The translations under genes and the position numbers were made by a program. Below are positions 28,327-37,465 of a DNA stretch of 64,000 nt, piece by piece; position 1 is the first letter of the stretch, and each line of letters begins with the position of its first letter. Origin of the DNA: Phenylobacterium sp. Its GTDB lineage: Bacteria > Pseudomonadota > Alphaproteobacteria > Caulobacterales > Caulobacteraceae. The DNA is taken from contig JADBZH010000011.1 in the NCBI GenBank assembly GCA_020402585.1, forward strand, positions 62,001-126,000, read 5' to 3'. The notes under the pieces were generated by a model that was not told the DNA's origin, ran no database searches, and saw only the letters and a program-made list of their open reading frames with translations.

Positions 28327-29733
28327 GTGACCCACCTCCTCCCTGAACCGGACCTGCGCTGGGGGCGGCGCATTCCAGCGACCTCCTCTCTGACGGCCTT
28401 TTCTCTCGCGCGCCCGCCCTGGCTTGCCGCCCTCATCGCGGCCTTGACCCTCGGCCTTTCAGGGGCCGCCGCGGCCTCCGAGCCGCCCGAGCTTTCAGTC
28501 TTCTCCAAGCCGCCGCCGGCGGCCGTCACCGACCGGCCCCTGGAAGCGGACAGGCCCAGCCAGACCCTGGGCCTCGCCCGATTCTCCTCTTCGATCCGAC
28601 ACGGCTCGCCCTACGCCCTCGTGCTTTGGGGACGGAAATGTGCGCCAGACAGCCTCGTGACCTGGGACGAGGCCAATGACGCGTTCGAGAAGACCGAGGT
28701 GGATGACCGGATCTTCCACGAAACCCTGACCAGGCTGGGCTTCCGGGTGGCGGGGGATCCCACCGACCTCTTCCGGGACGCCGAGGCCCCGGCGGGCGAC
28801 CTCCAGGTCGGCGCCCTGATCACCGATTACAGCTTCTCGGCCTGCGGCGGCTTCAGGCCGGGCGAGCAGAAGCTGGATTTGGAGACAGCCATCGGCACCG
28901 GGGTGGGGCAGATGACCGTGGAGTGGCAGATCCACGTCCCCGCCCTGTCCCGGACCATCGCCCGGATCCGTACGACCGTCAGGGTCGAGACCGCCACCCC
29001 GGTGATCAACGCCCCTGAGGCGATCTACCAGGCCCTCCTGCGGGACAGCCTGCGCGCCCTCGCCGCCGACGACGGCTTCCGCAAGGCGGTCACGACCCCC
29101 ATACGCGCGGCCTCTGGCCTTGTGGAGCCCCAGCCTGGCGAACCCTTGCGGCTGGCGCCGGGCAGGACGCCGGCGAGCGTGCCCGATGCGCACCGGGCGG
29201 TGGCGGCGGTGATGACCGGCGCCAGCCTGGGCACCGCCTTCCTGGTCTCGGACCAGGGGTATCTGCTGACGAACCGGCACGTGGTGGGCTCCACCCGCCT
29301 GCTGAAGCTGCGCTGGTCCGATGGCTCGGAGAGCATCGGCGAGGTCATCCGTTCGGACGCAGGCCGCGACGTGGCGCTGATCCGAACCGACCCCCGGCCG
29401 GGGCCTGTCCTGCGGCTGCGGAGCGAACCTGTCCGGCAGGGCGAGACGGTCTTCGCCCTGGGAACCCCGATGGAGACGCGGCTTCAGGGCACCCTGACCC
29501 GAGGGGTGATCTCGGCCAGCCGGACCCTGGCCGGATACCGCTTCATACAGAGCGACGCCGCGGTGAACCCCGGCAACAGCGGCGGGCCCCTCCTGGATGA
29601 GTCCGGTCGGGTCGTGGCCATGACGGTCTCCCGCTATGCCTCGGAACCCACCGACCGCATCCAGGGGCTCAACTTCTTCATTCCCATTGAGGACGCCCTC
29701 AGCTTTCTGGCGCTGACCCTCGAGCCGCGGTAG
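28327..29733 (+). CDS. Secreted trypsin-like serine protease with unassigned N-terminal domain
   Basis: The 468-residue product has a hydrophobic export signal (about 33-54, ending GAAAAS) after a longer basic leader. Residues about 60-275 are of no family I recognise and contain two cysteines (WGRKCAPDS, FSACGGFRPG). A protease domain of the S1C/HtrA type occupies 290-465 with catalytic H318 (LLTNRHVVG), D348 (GRDVALIR) and S418 (PGNSGGPLL). No PDZ domain follows. It probably acts in the periplasm. The start is GTG 28327; a later start nearer the signal helix is possible. It has no obvious operon partner. Confidence 0.85.
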   Translation: MTHLLPEPDLRWGRRIPATSSLTAFSLARPPWLAALIAALTLGLSGAAAASEPPELSVFSKPPPAAVTDRPLEADRPSQTLGLARFSSSIRHGSPYALVLWGRKCAPDSLVTWDEANDAFEKTEVDDRIFHETLTRLGFRVAGDPTDLFRDAEAPAGDLQVGALITDYSFSACGGFRPGEQKLDLETAIGTGVGQMTVEWQIHVPALSRTIARIRTTVRVETATPVINAPEAIYQALLRDSLRALAADDGFRKAVTTPIRAASGLVEPQPGEPLRLAPGRTPASVPDAHRAVAAVMTGASLGTAFLVSDQGYLLTNRHVVGSTRLLKLRWSDGSESIGEVIRSDAGRDVALIRTDPRPGPVLRLRSEPVRQGETVFALGTPMETRLQGTLTRGVISASRTLAGYRFIQSDAAVNPGNSGGPLLDESGRVVAMTVSRYASEPTDRIQGLNFFIPIEDALSFLALTLEPR

Positions 29734-29789
29734 TCGTCAGGCAACGACGCCGGGCCGCCCCTCCGGCGCACAAACCCGGAGCCTGGCCC

Positions 29790-31556
29790 ATGCTGCGACG
29801 CACCTTCCTCGCCACCCTGCCTGGGCTCGCCGCGGCTGGCGGGGCCCTGGCCCAGAGCCGCGAGGCCAACCCCAACCGGAACCGGCCCGACGTGGGTCCC
29901 GGGGACCGTATCGACGGCGCCACCTTCGCCAGCCGGAGCGCCGCCTGGGGGGTGCGGGGCGCGGCGGCGACCGCCCATCCCCTGGCCACCCAGACCGCCA
30001 TCGACATCCTCAGGAAGGGCGGCTCCGCCGTGGACGCCGCCATCGCGGCCAACGCCGTCCTGGGCTTCGTGGAGCCGATCGCCTGCGGGATCGGGGGAGA
30101 CGCCTTCGCCATGCTCTGGGACCCGCGGACACGGCGGGTGGAGGGGTTGAACGGATCGGGACGGAGTCCAAACGGGTTGAGCCTTCAGACCGTGAGGTCC
30201 CGGGCCGTCAAGGGACTGATCCCCTCCTTTGGCGCGATCTCGGTCAGTGTCCCCGGCGCCGTCGACGCCTGGTGGACCCTGCACCAGCGCTACGGGAAGC
30301 TGCCCTGGAAGGACCTGCTGGCGCCCGCCGCCGCCCTCGCTCGGGAGGGCGTCCCGGTCAGCCAGAACGTCGCCTACTATCTGGCCCGGTCCCTGCGCAA
30401 CTTCAGCCGCCCCGGCGCCGGAATCGAGGAGATCGAGAACTTCCGGCGCACCTGGGCCCCCGGGGGACGCACCCCTGTCGAGGGCGAGGTCTTCGCCAAC
30501 CCGGACCTGGCCCGGACCTACGACCTGATCGCAGCCGGCGGGCGCGACGCCTTCTATGAAGGTGAGATCGCCGAACGGATCGAAGGCTACTTCAGGCGGA
30601 TCGGCGGATGGATCACCCGGGCGGACCTCGCCGCGCACCGCACCCGCTGGGATGCGCCCCGCCAGACGGTCTACCGGGGCGTCGAGGTCTTCGGCCTCTC
30701 GCCCAACACCCAGGGCCTTTCAACCCTGCAGATCCTCAACATGATGGAGACCTTCGACATCGCCGGCATGGGCTTCCAGTCCGCGGCCGCCATCCATCAC
30801 GGGGTCGAAGCCAAGCGCCTGGCCTTCGAGGACCGGGCCCGGTACTTCGCCGACCCTGACTTCGCCCGCATCCCCACGGACTGGCTGTTGTCCAAGGACT
30901 ACGCCGCCGAGCGGGCGCGGCGGATCCGTCCTGACGCCATCCTTTCCGACCTGCGCCCGGGCCAGGCGCCCTCCCGGGGCGACACCACCTATTTCTGCAC
31001 GGCTGACGCGGACGGCATGATGGTCTCCTTCATCCAGTCCAACTACCGGGGGATGGGATCAGGACTGGCCCCGGACGGCCTGGGATTCATGCTCCAGAAC
31101 CGCGGTGAACTCTTCGCCCTGCAGGACGGCCATCCCAACCTCTACGCCCCCGGCAAGCGGCCCTTCCAGACGATCATTCCGGGCTTCGCGGTCCGCGACG
31201 GCGCCCCCTGGCTGGCCTTCGGCGTCATGGGCGGCGACATGCAGCCCCAGGGACAGGCCCAGATCCTGTCCAACATGGTCGACTTCAAGCTCGGCGTTCA
31301 GGAGGCGGGAGACGCCCCCCGCTGGCGTCACGAGGGCTCTCCGGAACCCACTGGGGAGGCCGCCCATCCTGGCGCGGGACTCCTCCGGCTGGAGCGCGGC
31401 GTCCCGCAGGCGACCCGCGCGGCCCTCGTCGCCCTGGGCTGGCCGATCGGCGAAAGCGACGGCGGCTTCGGGGGCTACCAGGCCATCGAGCGATGGCCCG
31501 GCCGGTACGCTGCGGCCACGGAGATGCGCAAGGATGGCGTCGCCCTGGCCTGGTAG
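29790..31556 (+). CDS. Gamma-glutamyltransferase family protein
   Basis: The 588-residue Ntn-hydrolase precursor has a Tat-like signal (LRRTFLATLPGLAAAGGALA), so it is probably exported folded. Autoprocessing should occur before T399 in GDTTYFCTADADG; standard GGTs have TTH here, this one TTY. Other blocks are GGSAVDAAIAANAVLGFVEP and GVMGGDMQPQGQAQILSNM. GGT proteins hydrolyse or transfer gamma-glutamyl groups from glutathione, but several relatives are acylases or of unknown substrate. The variations put it among GGT-like proteins rather than as a proven GGT. Confidence 0.87.
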   Translation: MLRRTFLATLPGLAAAGGALAQSREANPNRNRPDVGPGDRIDGATFASRSAAWGVRGAAATAHPLATQTAIDILRKGGSAVDAAIAANAVLGFVEPIACGIGGDAFAMLWDPRTRRVEGLNGSGRSPNGLSLQTVRSRAVKGLIPSFGAISVSVPGAVDAWWTLHQRYGKLPWKDLLAPAAALAREGVPVSQNVAYYLARSLRNFSRPGAGIEEIENFRRTWAPGGRTPVEGEVFANPDLARTYDLIAAGGRDAFYEGEIAERIEGYFRRIGGWITRADLAAHRTRWDAPRQTVYRGVEVFGLSPNTQGLSTLQILNMMETFDIAGMGFQSAAAIHHGVEAKRLAFEDRARYFADPDFARIPTDWLLSKDYAAERARRIRPDAILSDLRPGQAPSRGDTTYFCTADADGMMVSFIQSNYRGMGSGLAPDGLGFMLQNRGELFALQDGHPNLYAPGKRPFQTIIPGFAVRDGAPWLAFGVMGGDMQPQGQAQILSNMVDFKLGVQEAGDAPRWRHEGSPEPTGEAAHPGAGLLRLERGVPQATRAALVALGWPIGESDGGFGGYQAIERWPGRYAAATEMRKDGVALAW

Positions 31557-31577
31557 GGCCTCTGGCGTCTGCCCCGC

Positions 31578-31832
31578 CTAGAAGTCGTCTTCCATGAGCG
31601 AGCGGAAATGCTCGAAGATTTCCGCCGCCCGGGCCTCTCCCGGGGGGGGCGGCCCGGTGACGGCCTCCTCCGCCGGACCGGAGTCCGACCCGGCGACAGG
31701 CTCGGCCCCGACGCCGGCGAGCCGGCCCATGACGAGACCGTTCTGGACGAGCAGCAGCGGCTCTCCTGCGGCGAGGCCGGCAAGGATCTGGGCCACCCGG
31801 GGAGGAAGATCATCAAGGTCGATCTGCTTCAT
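31578..31832 (-). CDS. Hypothetical protein, 84 residues
   Basis: The product begins MKQIDLDDLPPRVAQILAGL and continues to a strand-turn-strand-like LLLVQNGLVMGRLAG. This vaguely recalls the N-terminal half of Phd/YefM antitoxins, which read similarly (receptive helix, then a hydrophobic strand and RL). A proline/glycine-rich linker (about 48-67) and an acidic end (EHFRSLMEDDF) follow. No toxin gene adjoins. I do not recognise a specific family. It is convergent with the GGT-like gene and divergent from the MAPEG gene. Confidence 0.55.
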   Translation of the reverse strand: MKQIDLDDLPPRVAQILAGLAAGEPLLLVQNGLVMGRLAGVGAEPVAGSDSGPAEEAVTGPPPPGEARAAEIFEHFRSLMEDDF

Positions 31833-31982
31833 CGCCCCCTACTCTAGCCTGGCCCGGCCCTTCGGCAAGACGGCAGGTCGGCGACAGACGGTGCAGCCCG
31901 GCCAGGCGATCGGCGCTTCGGACATGGACGCGGAGGCGGGAAGAGGCGACACTCCGACCCTGAGACTCCGGAGGCGACGCCC

Positions 31983-32384
31983 ATGGACCTGATCCCCGCC
32001 GGCCACGCCCTGGCCCTCTGGAGCGCCCTGCACATCCTGTTGCTGCTGGGCCTGTCCCTTCTTGTGGTGCGCCAGCGCCGCCGCCACGGCGTAGCCCTGG
32101 GTGACGGCGGCGTGCCGGAACTGGCCTGCGCCATCCGCGCCTTCGGCAACGCCACGGAATACATCCCGATGGGCCTGGTCGGCCTTGCCGCCCTGACCCT
32201 GGCCGGCGCCCCGGCGCTTGCGGTCCATCCCGCGGGGCTCGTCCTGTTCGGCGGCCGCCTCGCCCACGCCATCGGCCTCTCCCGGTCCGGCGAAGCCTCG
32301 CCCCTCAGGGCGGCGGGGGTGGCGGCCACATGGGGCGCGTACATCTATCTGGCGGTCGCCCTCCTCTTCTACGCCCTGCCCTGA
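31983..32384 (+). CDS. MAPEG family membrane protein
   Basis: The 133-residue protein has four hydrophobic helices (about 8-27, 60-78, 80-94 and 108-131) and the motif AIRAFGNATEYIPMGLVGL, the R-x-x-N-x-x-E block of the MAPEG family (microsomal glutathione transferase-related). Bacterial members are thought to conjugate glutathione or act in detoxification, but most are untested. It precedes pmbA by 42 bases on the same strand. Confidence 0.88.
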   Translation: MDLIPAGHALALWSALHILLLLGLSLLVVRQRRRHGVALGDGGVPELACAIRAFGNATEYIPMGLVGLAALTLAGAPALAVHPAGLVLFGGRLAHAIGLSRSGEASPLRAAGVAATWGAYIYLAVALLFYALP

Positions 32385-32426
32385 GGCCGACGCCGCCCGC
32401 TTGCCCCGGCGGCGCCGGGCGGCCAT

Positions 32427-33767
32427 ATGGCGTCCATGAGCACCGAACTGTCCGCAGACCTTGTCGCCGCCGCCCTGAGGGCGGGAGCCGACGCCGCCGA
32501 GGCCATCGAGGCCGAACACCAGGCCCTGTCGGTCACCGTCCGGCACGGTGGACTGGAGGAGGTCGAGCGCGAAGAGTCCCGGGACCTGAGCCTTCGGGTC
32601 TTTGTCGGCAAGCGGCATGCGACGGTCTCCGGCTCGGACATCACCCCCGATGGCCGCGCGCGGCTGGTGGAGCGGGCGGTCGCCATGGCCCGCCTCGCGC
32701 CGGAAGATCCCTTCTCCGGCCTGGTCGAGGCCGGGGCGCTGGCGCGCGGCCCCCACCCCGCCCTCGACCTCTTCGATCCCGCCGATCCCGACCCTGAGAC
32801 CCTCGAGACCCTCGCCCGGGAGGCGGAGGCCGCCGCCCTCGACATGCCGCGCATCGCCAACTCTGACGGCGGCTCGGCCTCCTCGTCCCGCTCGGCCTGG
32901 CGCCTTGCGACCTCCAACGGCTTCTTCGGCGAGCACCGGGCGACGGGATTTCATGTCGGGGCCGCTGTTATCGCCGGTGAGGGCGAGGGCATGGAGAGCG
33001 GCTATGACGGCCTTTCCCGTCGCTGGTTTGCGGACCTGCCGTCACCGGAGCAGGTCGGCCGGGAGGCGGCCCGTCGGGCGGCGTCCCGCCTCGGCGCACG
33101 CAAGATCGCCTCAACCACCGCACCGGTCATCTTCGAGAACCGGATCGCCACCTCGCTCATCGGCCCCTTCCTTGGCGCCATCAGCGGGCCTTCGGTCGCC
33201 CGCGGGGTCTCCTTCCTGAAGGATCGCCTCGGCCAGGCCGTCTTCGCCCCCGGGGTGAACCTCATCGACGACCCTCACCGACCGCGGGGCCTGGGCTCCT
33301 CACCCTTCGATGACGAAGGCGCCACGAACCGGCGGACCGCCCTGGTGGACGGAGGCGTCCTGACCACCTGGCTCCACAACACCGCCTCGGCGCGGCAACT
33401 CGGCATGGCCCTGACCGGACATGCGTCCAGGGGATCCGCGGGGCCCGCAGGTGTGGGCATATCCAACCTGACACTTGAGCCCGGGGAACGCGACCTCGCC
33501 GGCCTGATGTCCGACGCCGGGACCGGGCTCCTGATCACATCGATGTTCGGTCCTTCGCTGAACGCCAACACCGGCGACTGGTCGGTCGGCTGCTCGGGCT
33601 TCTGGTTCGAGAACGGGGAGATCGCCTACCCGGTCTCGGAGATCACCGTGGCGGGCGCCCTGCCCGACATCTACGCCCGTCTGATCCCGGGCTCTGACCT
33701 GGAGCTCCGCGGGTCCGCCAACGCCCCCTCCCTGCTGGTCGACAATCTGTCCATCGCCGGCAAATAG
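32427..33767 (+). CDS. pmbA: TldD/PmbA family protein (TldE)
   Basis: The 446-residue protein is the PmbA/TldE partner of TldD. It shares the overall fold (EEVEREESRDLSLRVFVGKR, ALVDGGVLTTWLHNTASARQLGM, ASRGSAGPAGVGISNLTLEPG) but lacks the HExxxH metal motif, as expected of the non-catalytic subunit. The heterodimer degrades small unfolded peptides and matures some RiPPs. Two ATGs compete (32427 and 32436); neither has a strong ribosome binding site. Its partner tldD is at 13060-14490, not adjacent. Downstream lies DUF4170 after 159 bases that hold no further gene. Confidence 0.94.
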   Translation: MASMSTELSADLVAAALRAGADAAEAIEAEHQALSVTVRHGGLEEVEREESRDLSLRVFVGKRHATVSGSDITPDGRARLVERAVAMARLAPEDPFSGLVEAGALARGPHPALDLFDPADPDPETLETLAREAEAAALDMPRIANSDGGSASSSRSAWRLATSNGFFGEHRATGFHVGAAVIAGEGEGMESGYDGLSRRWFADLPSPEQVGREAARRAASRLGARKIASTTAPVIFENRIATSLIGPFLGAISGPSVARGVSFLKDRLGQAVFAPGVNLIDDPHRPRGLGSSPFDDEGATNRRTALVDGGVLTTWLHNTASARQLGMALTGHASRGSAGPAGVGISNLTLEPGERDLAGLMSDAGTGLLITSMFGPSLNANTGDWSVGCSGFWFENGEIAYPVSEITVAGALPDIYARLIPGSDLELRGSANAPSLLVDNLSIAGK

Positions 33768-33926
33768 AACCCTCCCGGAAGCGGCTTGGGGGATCGTGAT
33801 ACCCCTCTGGCGTCAATCCTGGGATGGAAGGACCCCAAACGGGTGAATTCCAGGAAGGGTCCACTGATCCTTAACCCCTGCGGGCCTATCGCCCCGGGCA
33901 GGAAAGGGATTTCAGGAGTCGAACGC

Positions 33927-34163
33927 ATGCCCCACCGCCAGCTTCTCCACCTCGTCATCGGCGGCGAGCTCGTTGACGTCGACACGGTCGAGTTCCGCGA
34001 CCTTTCGAAGATCGACCTGGTCGGCGCCTACGCCAGCTATCAGGAGGCGGTCGACGCCTGGCGGGCCAAGGCCCAGTCGACGGTGGACAACGCCCTGATG
34101 CGCTACTTCATCATCCACGCGCACAAGCTGCTGGACCCCGACACCGACGACCACGACCACTGA
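33927..34163 (+). CDS. DUF4170 domain protein
   Basis: The 78-residue product (MPHRQLLHLVIGGELVDVD onward) fits the DUF4170 family found only in alphaproteobacteria, usually near pmbA, cysQ, waaA and lpxK. Central motifs are YASYQEAVDAWRAKAQ and RYFIIHAHKLLDPD. It has no transmembrane span and its function is unknown; the steady link to lipid A/Kdo genes suggests an accessory role there. ATG 33927 is chosen by TTCAGGAGTCG upstream and by family length; the frame is open further upstream but without homology. Its end lies 2 bases from the convergent phosphatase gene. Confidence 0.88.
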   Translation: MPHRQLLHLVIGGELVDVDTVEFRDLSKIDLVGAYASYQEAVDAWRAKAQSTVDNALMRYFIIHAHKLLDPDTDDHDH

Positions 34164-34164
34164 G

Positions 34165-34830
34165 CTATTCGCGGCGCAGCAGGGTCTCCGTCAGGGCCCG
34201 GCCCCACATGTTCGACCGGAAATCCGCCTTGATGGCGTCCGGATCGTAGGCCGGGCTGTCCACCCATTCCAGGAAGGTCTGGCCGGCCGGCTCTCCCTCC
34301 GCCAGGTAGCGCTCGAAGGTGTAGTCCAGCACGCCGGTCTTGCCCGCCTTCACGTGCAGGTACTTCAGGCTGAGCTGAGCCAGGGCCTCGCGGATCGGCA
34401 CGCCCTTCCTGAAATGCAGGTAGAGCACGCTCATGATCCCCGCCCGGTCCGCCCCCGACTTGCAGTGCATGAGGGCGGGGTACTCCAGGCTTTCGAACAG
34501 GGCCTTGGCGCCGTGCACCCGGGCGCGGCTCGGAACCTCCCGTGAGGTGATGGTGAAGTCCACCAGATTCAGGCCGAGGCGCGCGCAGGCCTCCTTCTCC
34601 AGGGCGTAGAAGCTGGCGTCGAACCCGCCGCGCAGGTTGACCACCGTGCGGATCCCGCGCGCTTTCCATTCCTCAAGCTGGAATGGCCAGGGCTGGTTGG
34701 CCCGGTAAAGTTCCTCCGACACCGCATGGGCGTTGGAGAAGCGCAGGCGCAGGAAGGCGTGGTCCTTGAGCAGATAATCAAGGTAGGCGCGCCGCCGCCC
34801 CTTCGGCGTGGTGAGGTCGTAGTCCGCCAA
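34165..34830 (-). CDS. Protein tyrosine phosphatase-fold enzyme beside the lipid A export cluster
   Basis: The 221-residue cytosolic protein has the cysteine phosphatase signature HCKSGADRAG with C123 and R129 (CX5R) and a general-acid region around DFTITSREVP. It belongs to the dual-specificity-like group that includes Caulobacter CtpA, an essential homolog studied for cell separation and outer-membrane integrity and later tied to lipid A phosphate processing. Position divergent from msbA, with waaA and lpxK beyond, supports a lipid A role rather than a phosphoprotein one. The link to CtpA is by family and context, not by alignment, so I give no symbol. Confidence 0.8.
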   Translation of the reverse strand: MADYDLTTPKGRRRAYLDYLLKDHAFLRLRFSNAHAVSEELYRANQPWPFQLEEWKARGIRTVVNLRGGFDASFYALEKEACARLGLNLVDFTITSREVPSRARVHGAKALFESLEYPALMHCKSGADRAGIMSVLYLHFRKGVPIREALAQLSLKYLHVKAGKTGVLDYTFERYLAEGEPAGQTFLEWVDSPAYDPDAIKADFRSNMWGRALTETLLRRE

Positions 34831-34949
34831 GACGGGGCTCCTGAGTGGGCCTCCTATCTAGGGCGCCGGCGCCGCACCGCAAAGCCCGCCGACATCGGGC
34901 TCCGGGGCGACATCTTGACTTCCCCGGCCCAAGGGCCGACCCCAGCACG

Positions 34950-36728
34950 ATGAACGCTCAGGCTGATCCGGACCGGCTGTCCAGCCGCGAGATCCTCGCC
35001 AGGACCTGGCGCGTCTACCTTGCGCCCCGCTGGCCAGGCCTCGCCCTCGCGGGGCTCGCCGCCGTCGTGGTCGCGATTCTGAGCGCCAAGCTGGTCCAGA
35101 TCCTGGAGCCGGCGATCAACGACCTTCTGGGAACGCCCAAGCCTGGCGCCCTGCTGGTGATCCCCCTGACGATCGCCGGCCTCGCCATCGCCCGCGGTCT
35201 CGCCCAGGTCCTCCAGGCCACCCTCGTGAACCGGATCGGCAACGCCGTCGTGGGGGATGTCCAGGTCCAGCTCTTCGGCAGGCTGGTCCGGGCGGACCTG
35301 GCCCGGCTGCGCTCACAGCATTCCGGATCCTTCGTCTCCTCGGTCCTCTACGACGCCGGCCTGATCCGCGAGGCGGCGACCGCGGGCGTGATCAACTACA
35401 CCCAGCACGCCCTGACCGTCGTCGGGGCGGTCAGCGTAATGGTCTCCAACGACCTGGTTCTCTCCCTCGCCCTGATCGTCGCCGCCCCGGTCGCAAGCCT
35501 GATCATGCGCCGCTACGCCCGAAAATCCTCAACGGCCGCCCAGGGCGCCATGGTCGAGACCTCAGCCCTGTCCACCGCCATCATGGAGAGCCTGGACGGC
35601 GTGCGGGTGGTCAAGATCGAGAACCGGGAGGCCTTCGAAGAATCCCGGGTCGGTGAAGTGGTGCACCGGCGGCAAGCCTTCCTGGTCAAGGGCGCCAACG
35701 CCCGGGCCCGCGCCGCGCCGGCCACCGAGACCCTGATGACGCTGATCACGGCCGCGGTCATGGCCTGGGCGGGGGTGCGGTCGCAGGACGGCGGGATGAA
35801 TCCAGGCGCCTTCGTGGCCTTTATCGGCGCCCTGGCCCTGGCCTCGCAGTCCCTGCGCCAACTGGCCAACCTTCAGACCGTATTCTCGGAAGGCCTGTCC
35901 GCCGCCCGCCGCCTCTACGCCGCCCTCGACGTCGAGCCCGAGGTGGGCGACCGGCCGGGCGCCATCGAGACGCCCCGGGGCGAGGGTCGGGTGGCCTTCG
36001 AGGAGGTCCGCTTCGCCTATGGGGAGGGTCCCGAAGTTCTTTCTGGGGTCAGCCTGACCGTGCAGCGGGGAGAGACGGTGGCCCTGGTCGGGCCCTCCGG
36101 TGGGGGCAAGTCCACCCTGCTGAACCTGATCCCGCGCTTCTACGACGTGACCGGGGGCCGGGTGACCCTGGACGGGCGCGACGTGCGCGACCTGACCCTG
36201 GCCTCACTCCGGCGGCGGATCGCCCTCGTCACACAGGAACCCTTCCTTTTCGACGACACGCTCCGCGCCAACATCGCCTATGCCCGCCCAGAGGCCTCGC
36301 AGGACGAGATCGAGGCCGCCGCCCGGGCCGCCGCCGCGCATGACTTCATCCTCGCCCTGCCCCAGGGCTACGACACCCCCGCCGGAGAGGCGGGCCTGAG
36401 ACTCTCCGGGGGCCAGCGGCAGCGTATCGCCATCGCCCGTGCCTTCCTCAAGGATGCACCCATCCTGCTCCTCGACGAGGCGACCAGCGCCCTGGACGTG
36501 GAGAGCGAGGCCCAGGTCCAGGCCGCCCTGGCCAGGCTCATGGAGGGCCGGACCACGCTGCTGGTAGCCCACCGCCTGTCCACGGTCCGGAACGCCGACC
36601 GAATCTATGTGCTGGACCAGGGACGGATCGCCGAGAGCGGGACACACGACGCCCTGGTCGCCGCGGGCGGCGTTTACGCCCGCCTTGTCGGCGCCGGCGA
36701 CCTCGAGACCCTGGAGGACCCGGCATGA
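34950..36728 (+). CDS. msbA: Lipid A export ABC transporter MsbA
   Basis: The 592-residue half-transporter has six membrane helices (about 30-320) and an ATPase domain (Walker A GPSGGGKST, signature LRLSGGQRQRIAIARAF, Walker B LLLDEATSALDVE, H-loop VAHRLSTVRNADRI). It flips core lipid A to the periplasmic face. The assignment rests on exporter family plus neighbours: DUF374 acyltransferase, waaA and lpxK on the same strand. ATG 34950 is chosen by homology; an open frame continues upstream without homology. Its stop overlaps the acyltransferase start as ATGA. Confidence 0.88.
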   Translation: MNAQADPDRLSSREILARTWRVYLAPRWPGLALAGLAAVVVAILSAKLVQILEPAINDLLGTPKPGALLVIPLTIAGLAIARGLAQVLQATLVNRIGNAVVGDVQVQLFGRLVRADLARLRSQHSGSFVSSVLYDAGLIREAATAGVINYTQHALTVVGAVSVMVSNDLVLSLALIVAAPVASLIMRRYARKSSTAAQGAMVETSALSTAIMESLDGVRVVKIENREAFEESRVGEVVHRRQAFLVKGANARARAAPATETLMTLITAAVMAWAGVRSQDGGMNPGAFVAFIGALALASQSLRQLANLQTVFSEGLSAARRLYAALDVEPEVGDRPGAIETPRGEGRVAFEEVRFAYGEGPEVLSGVSLTVQRGETVALVGPSGGGKSTLLNLIPRFYDVTGGRVTLDGRDVRDLTLASLRRRIALVTQEPFLFDDTLRANIAYARPEASQDEIEAAARAAAAHDFILALPQGYDTPAGEAGLRLSGGQRQRIAIARAFLKDAPILLLDEATSALDVESEAQVQAALARLMEGRTTLLVAHRLSTVRNADRIYVLDQGRIAESGTHDALVAAGGVYARLVGAGDLETLEDPA

Positions 36729-37453
36729 AGGGGCTCCTGCGCAGACCCGGTGTCCAGGCCGTTCTGGGACGGATACTCGCCGGCTACCTGATCCTGATCC
36801 GGCGCACCACACGCTGGCGGCATGAGGGCCTGGAGGCCCTGGAGCCCATGTTCGCGTCAGGCGAGGGCGCCATCGGCCTGTTCTGGCACGGCCGCATCCC
36901 CATCTGTCTCGGCATGGCCGCGACCTGGTGGCGGAAGGACAGCCGACGCTGCCTGGTGTCCCCCTCCTCCGACGGGGAGTTCGTCGCCCTTGCCCTGGAG
37001 TACGCCGGCTTCCCCGCCATCCGCATGTCGACGGCCAAGAAGGGCGACTCGGCCAAGGCGCGGGCCGCCGTGGCGGCCTTCCGGGAGGCGGTCCAGCATG
37101 TGGCCGGCGGCGGCGTCCTGATCATCACCCCGGATGGGCCCCGGGGCCCGAACGAAGAGATCGCCGCGGGCGCCCTGCAGATCGCCAAGCGCACGGGCGC
37201 GCCCATCTTCCTCACCGGCCTTGCCGTCTCCCCCTCCATTCAGCTGGAAAGCCTCTGGGACCGCGCCATGGTCGCCGCCCCCTTTGGCCGTGGGGTCTGC
37301 ATCTGGGAGGGGCCCTTCCACGTTCCGGCCGACGCCGGCGAGGCTGAGATCGACGCGCTGCGGGCAGACTGGTCCGCACGGCTGTCGGCCGCCACCCGCC
37401 GGGCGGAATCCCTCTTGGGGCGTGCGTCGGTTGATCCGGCGCCGGGTGGGTGA
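36725..37453 (+). CDS. DUF374/lysophospholipid acyltransferase family protein
   Basis: The 242-residue protein fits the DUF374 acyltransferase group. FWHGRIPICLGMA has the catalytic-like histidine, SSDGEFVALALEYAGF the following helix, and LIITPDGPRGPNEEIAAGALQIAKRTGAPI the glycerolipid-binding block. Members are encoded beside waaA and lpxK and probably add an acyl chain to lipid A or a phospholipid; the reaction is unproven. It overlaps msbA by 4 bases and precedes the CDF gene by 12, so it is within one operon. Confidence 0.87.
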   Translation: MKGLLRRPGVQAVLGRILAGYLILIRRTTRWRHEGLEALEPMFASGEGAIGLFWHGRIPICLGMAATWWRKDSRRCLVSPSSDGEFVALALEYAGFPAIRMSTAKKGDSAKARAAVAAFREAVQHVAGGGVLIITPDGPRGPNEEIAAGALQIAKRTGAPIFLTGLAVSPSIQLESLWDRAMVAAPFGRGVCIWEGPFHVPADAGEAEIDALRADWSARLSAATRRAESLLGRASVDPAPGG

Positions 37454-37465
37454 GACACAGGAGCC

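Noticed and set aside
31578-31832. A toxin-antitoxin module
   Set aside because: Only a weak antitoxin-like N-terminus; neighbours are a GGT-like gene and MAPEG, with no toxin.
33868-33890. TTAACC plus TGCGGGCCTAT upstream of DUF4170, similar to TTAACCGTCTGCGGGCTAT before the RTX gene, considered as a shared promoter or CtrA site
   Set aside because: The spacing between the two blocks (about 8 bases) fits neither a -35/-10 pair nor the TTAA-N7-TTAA CtrA site; too short to claim.
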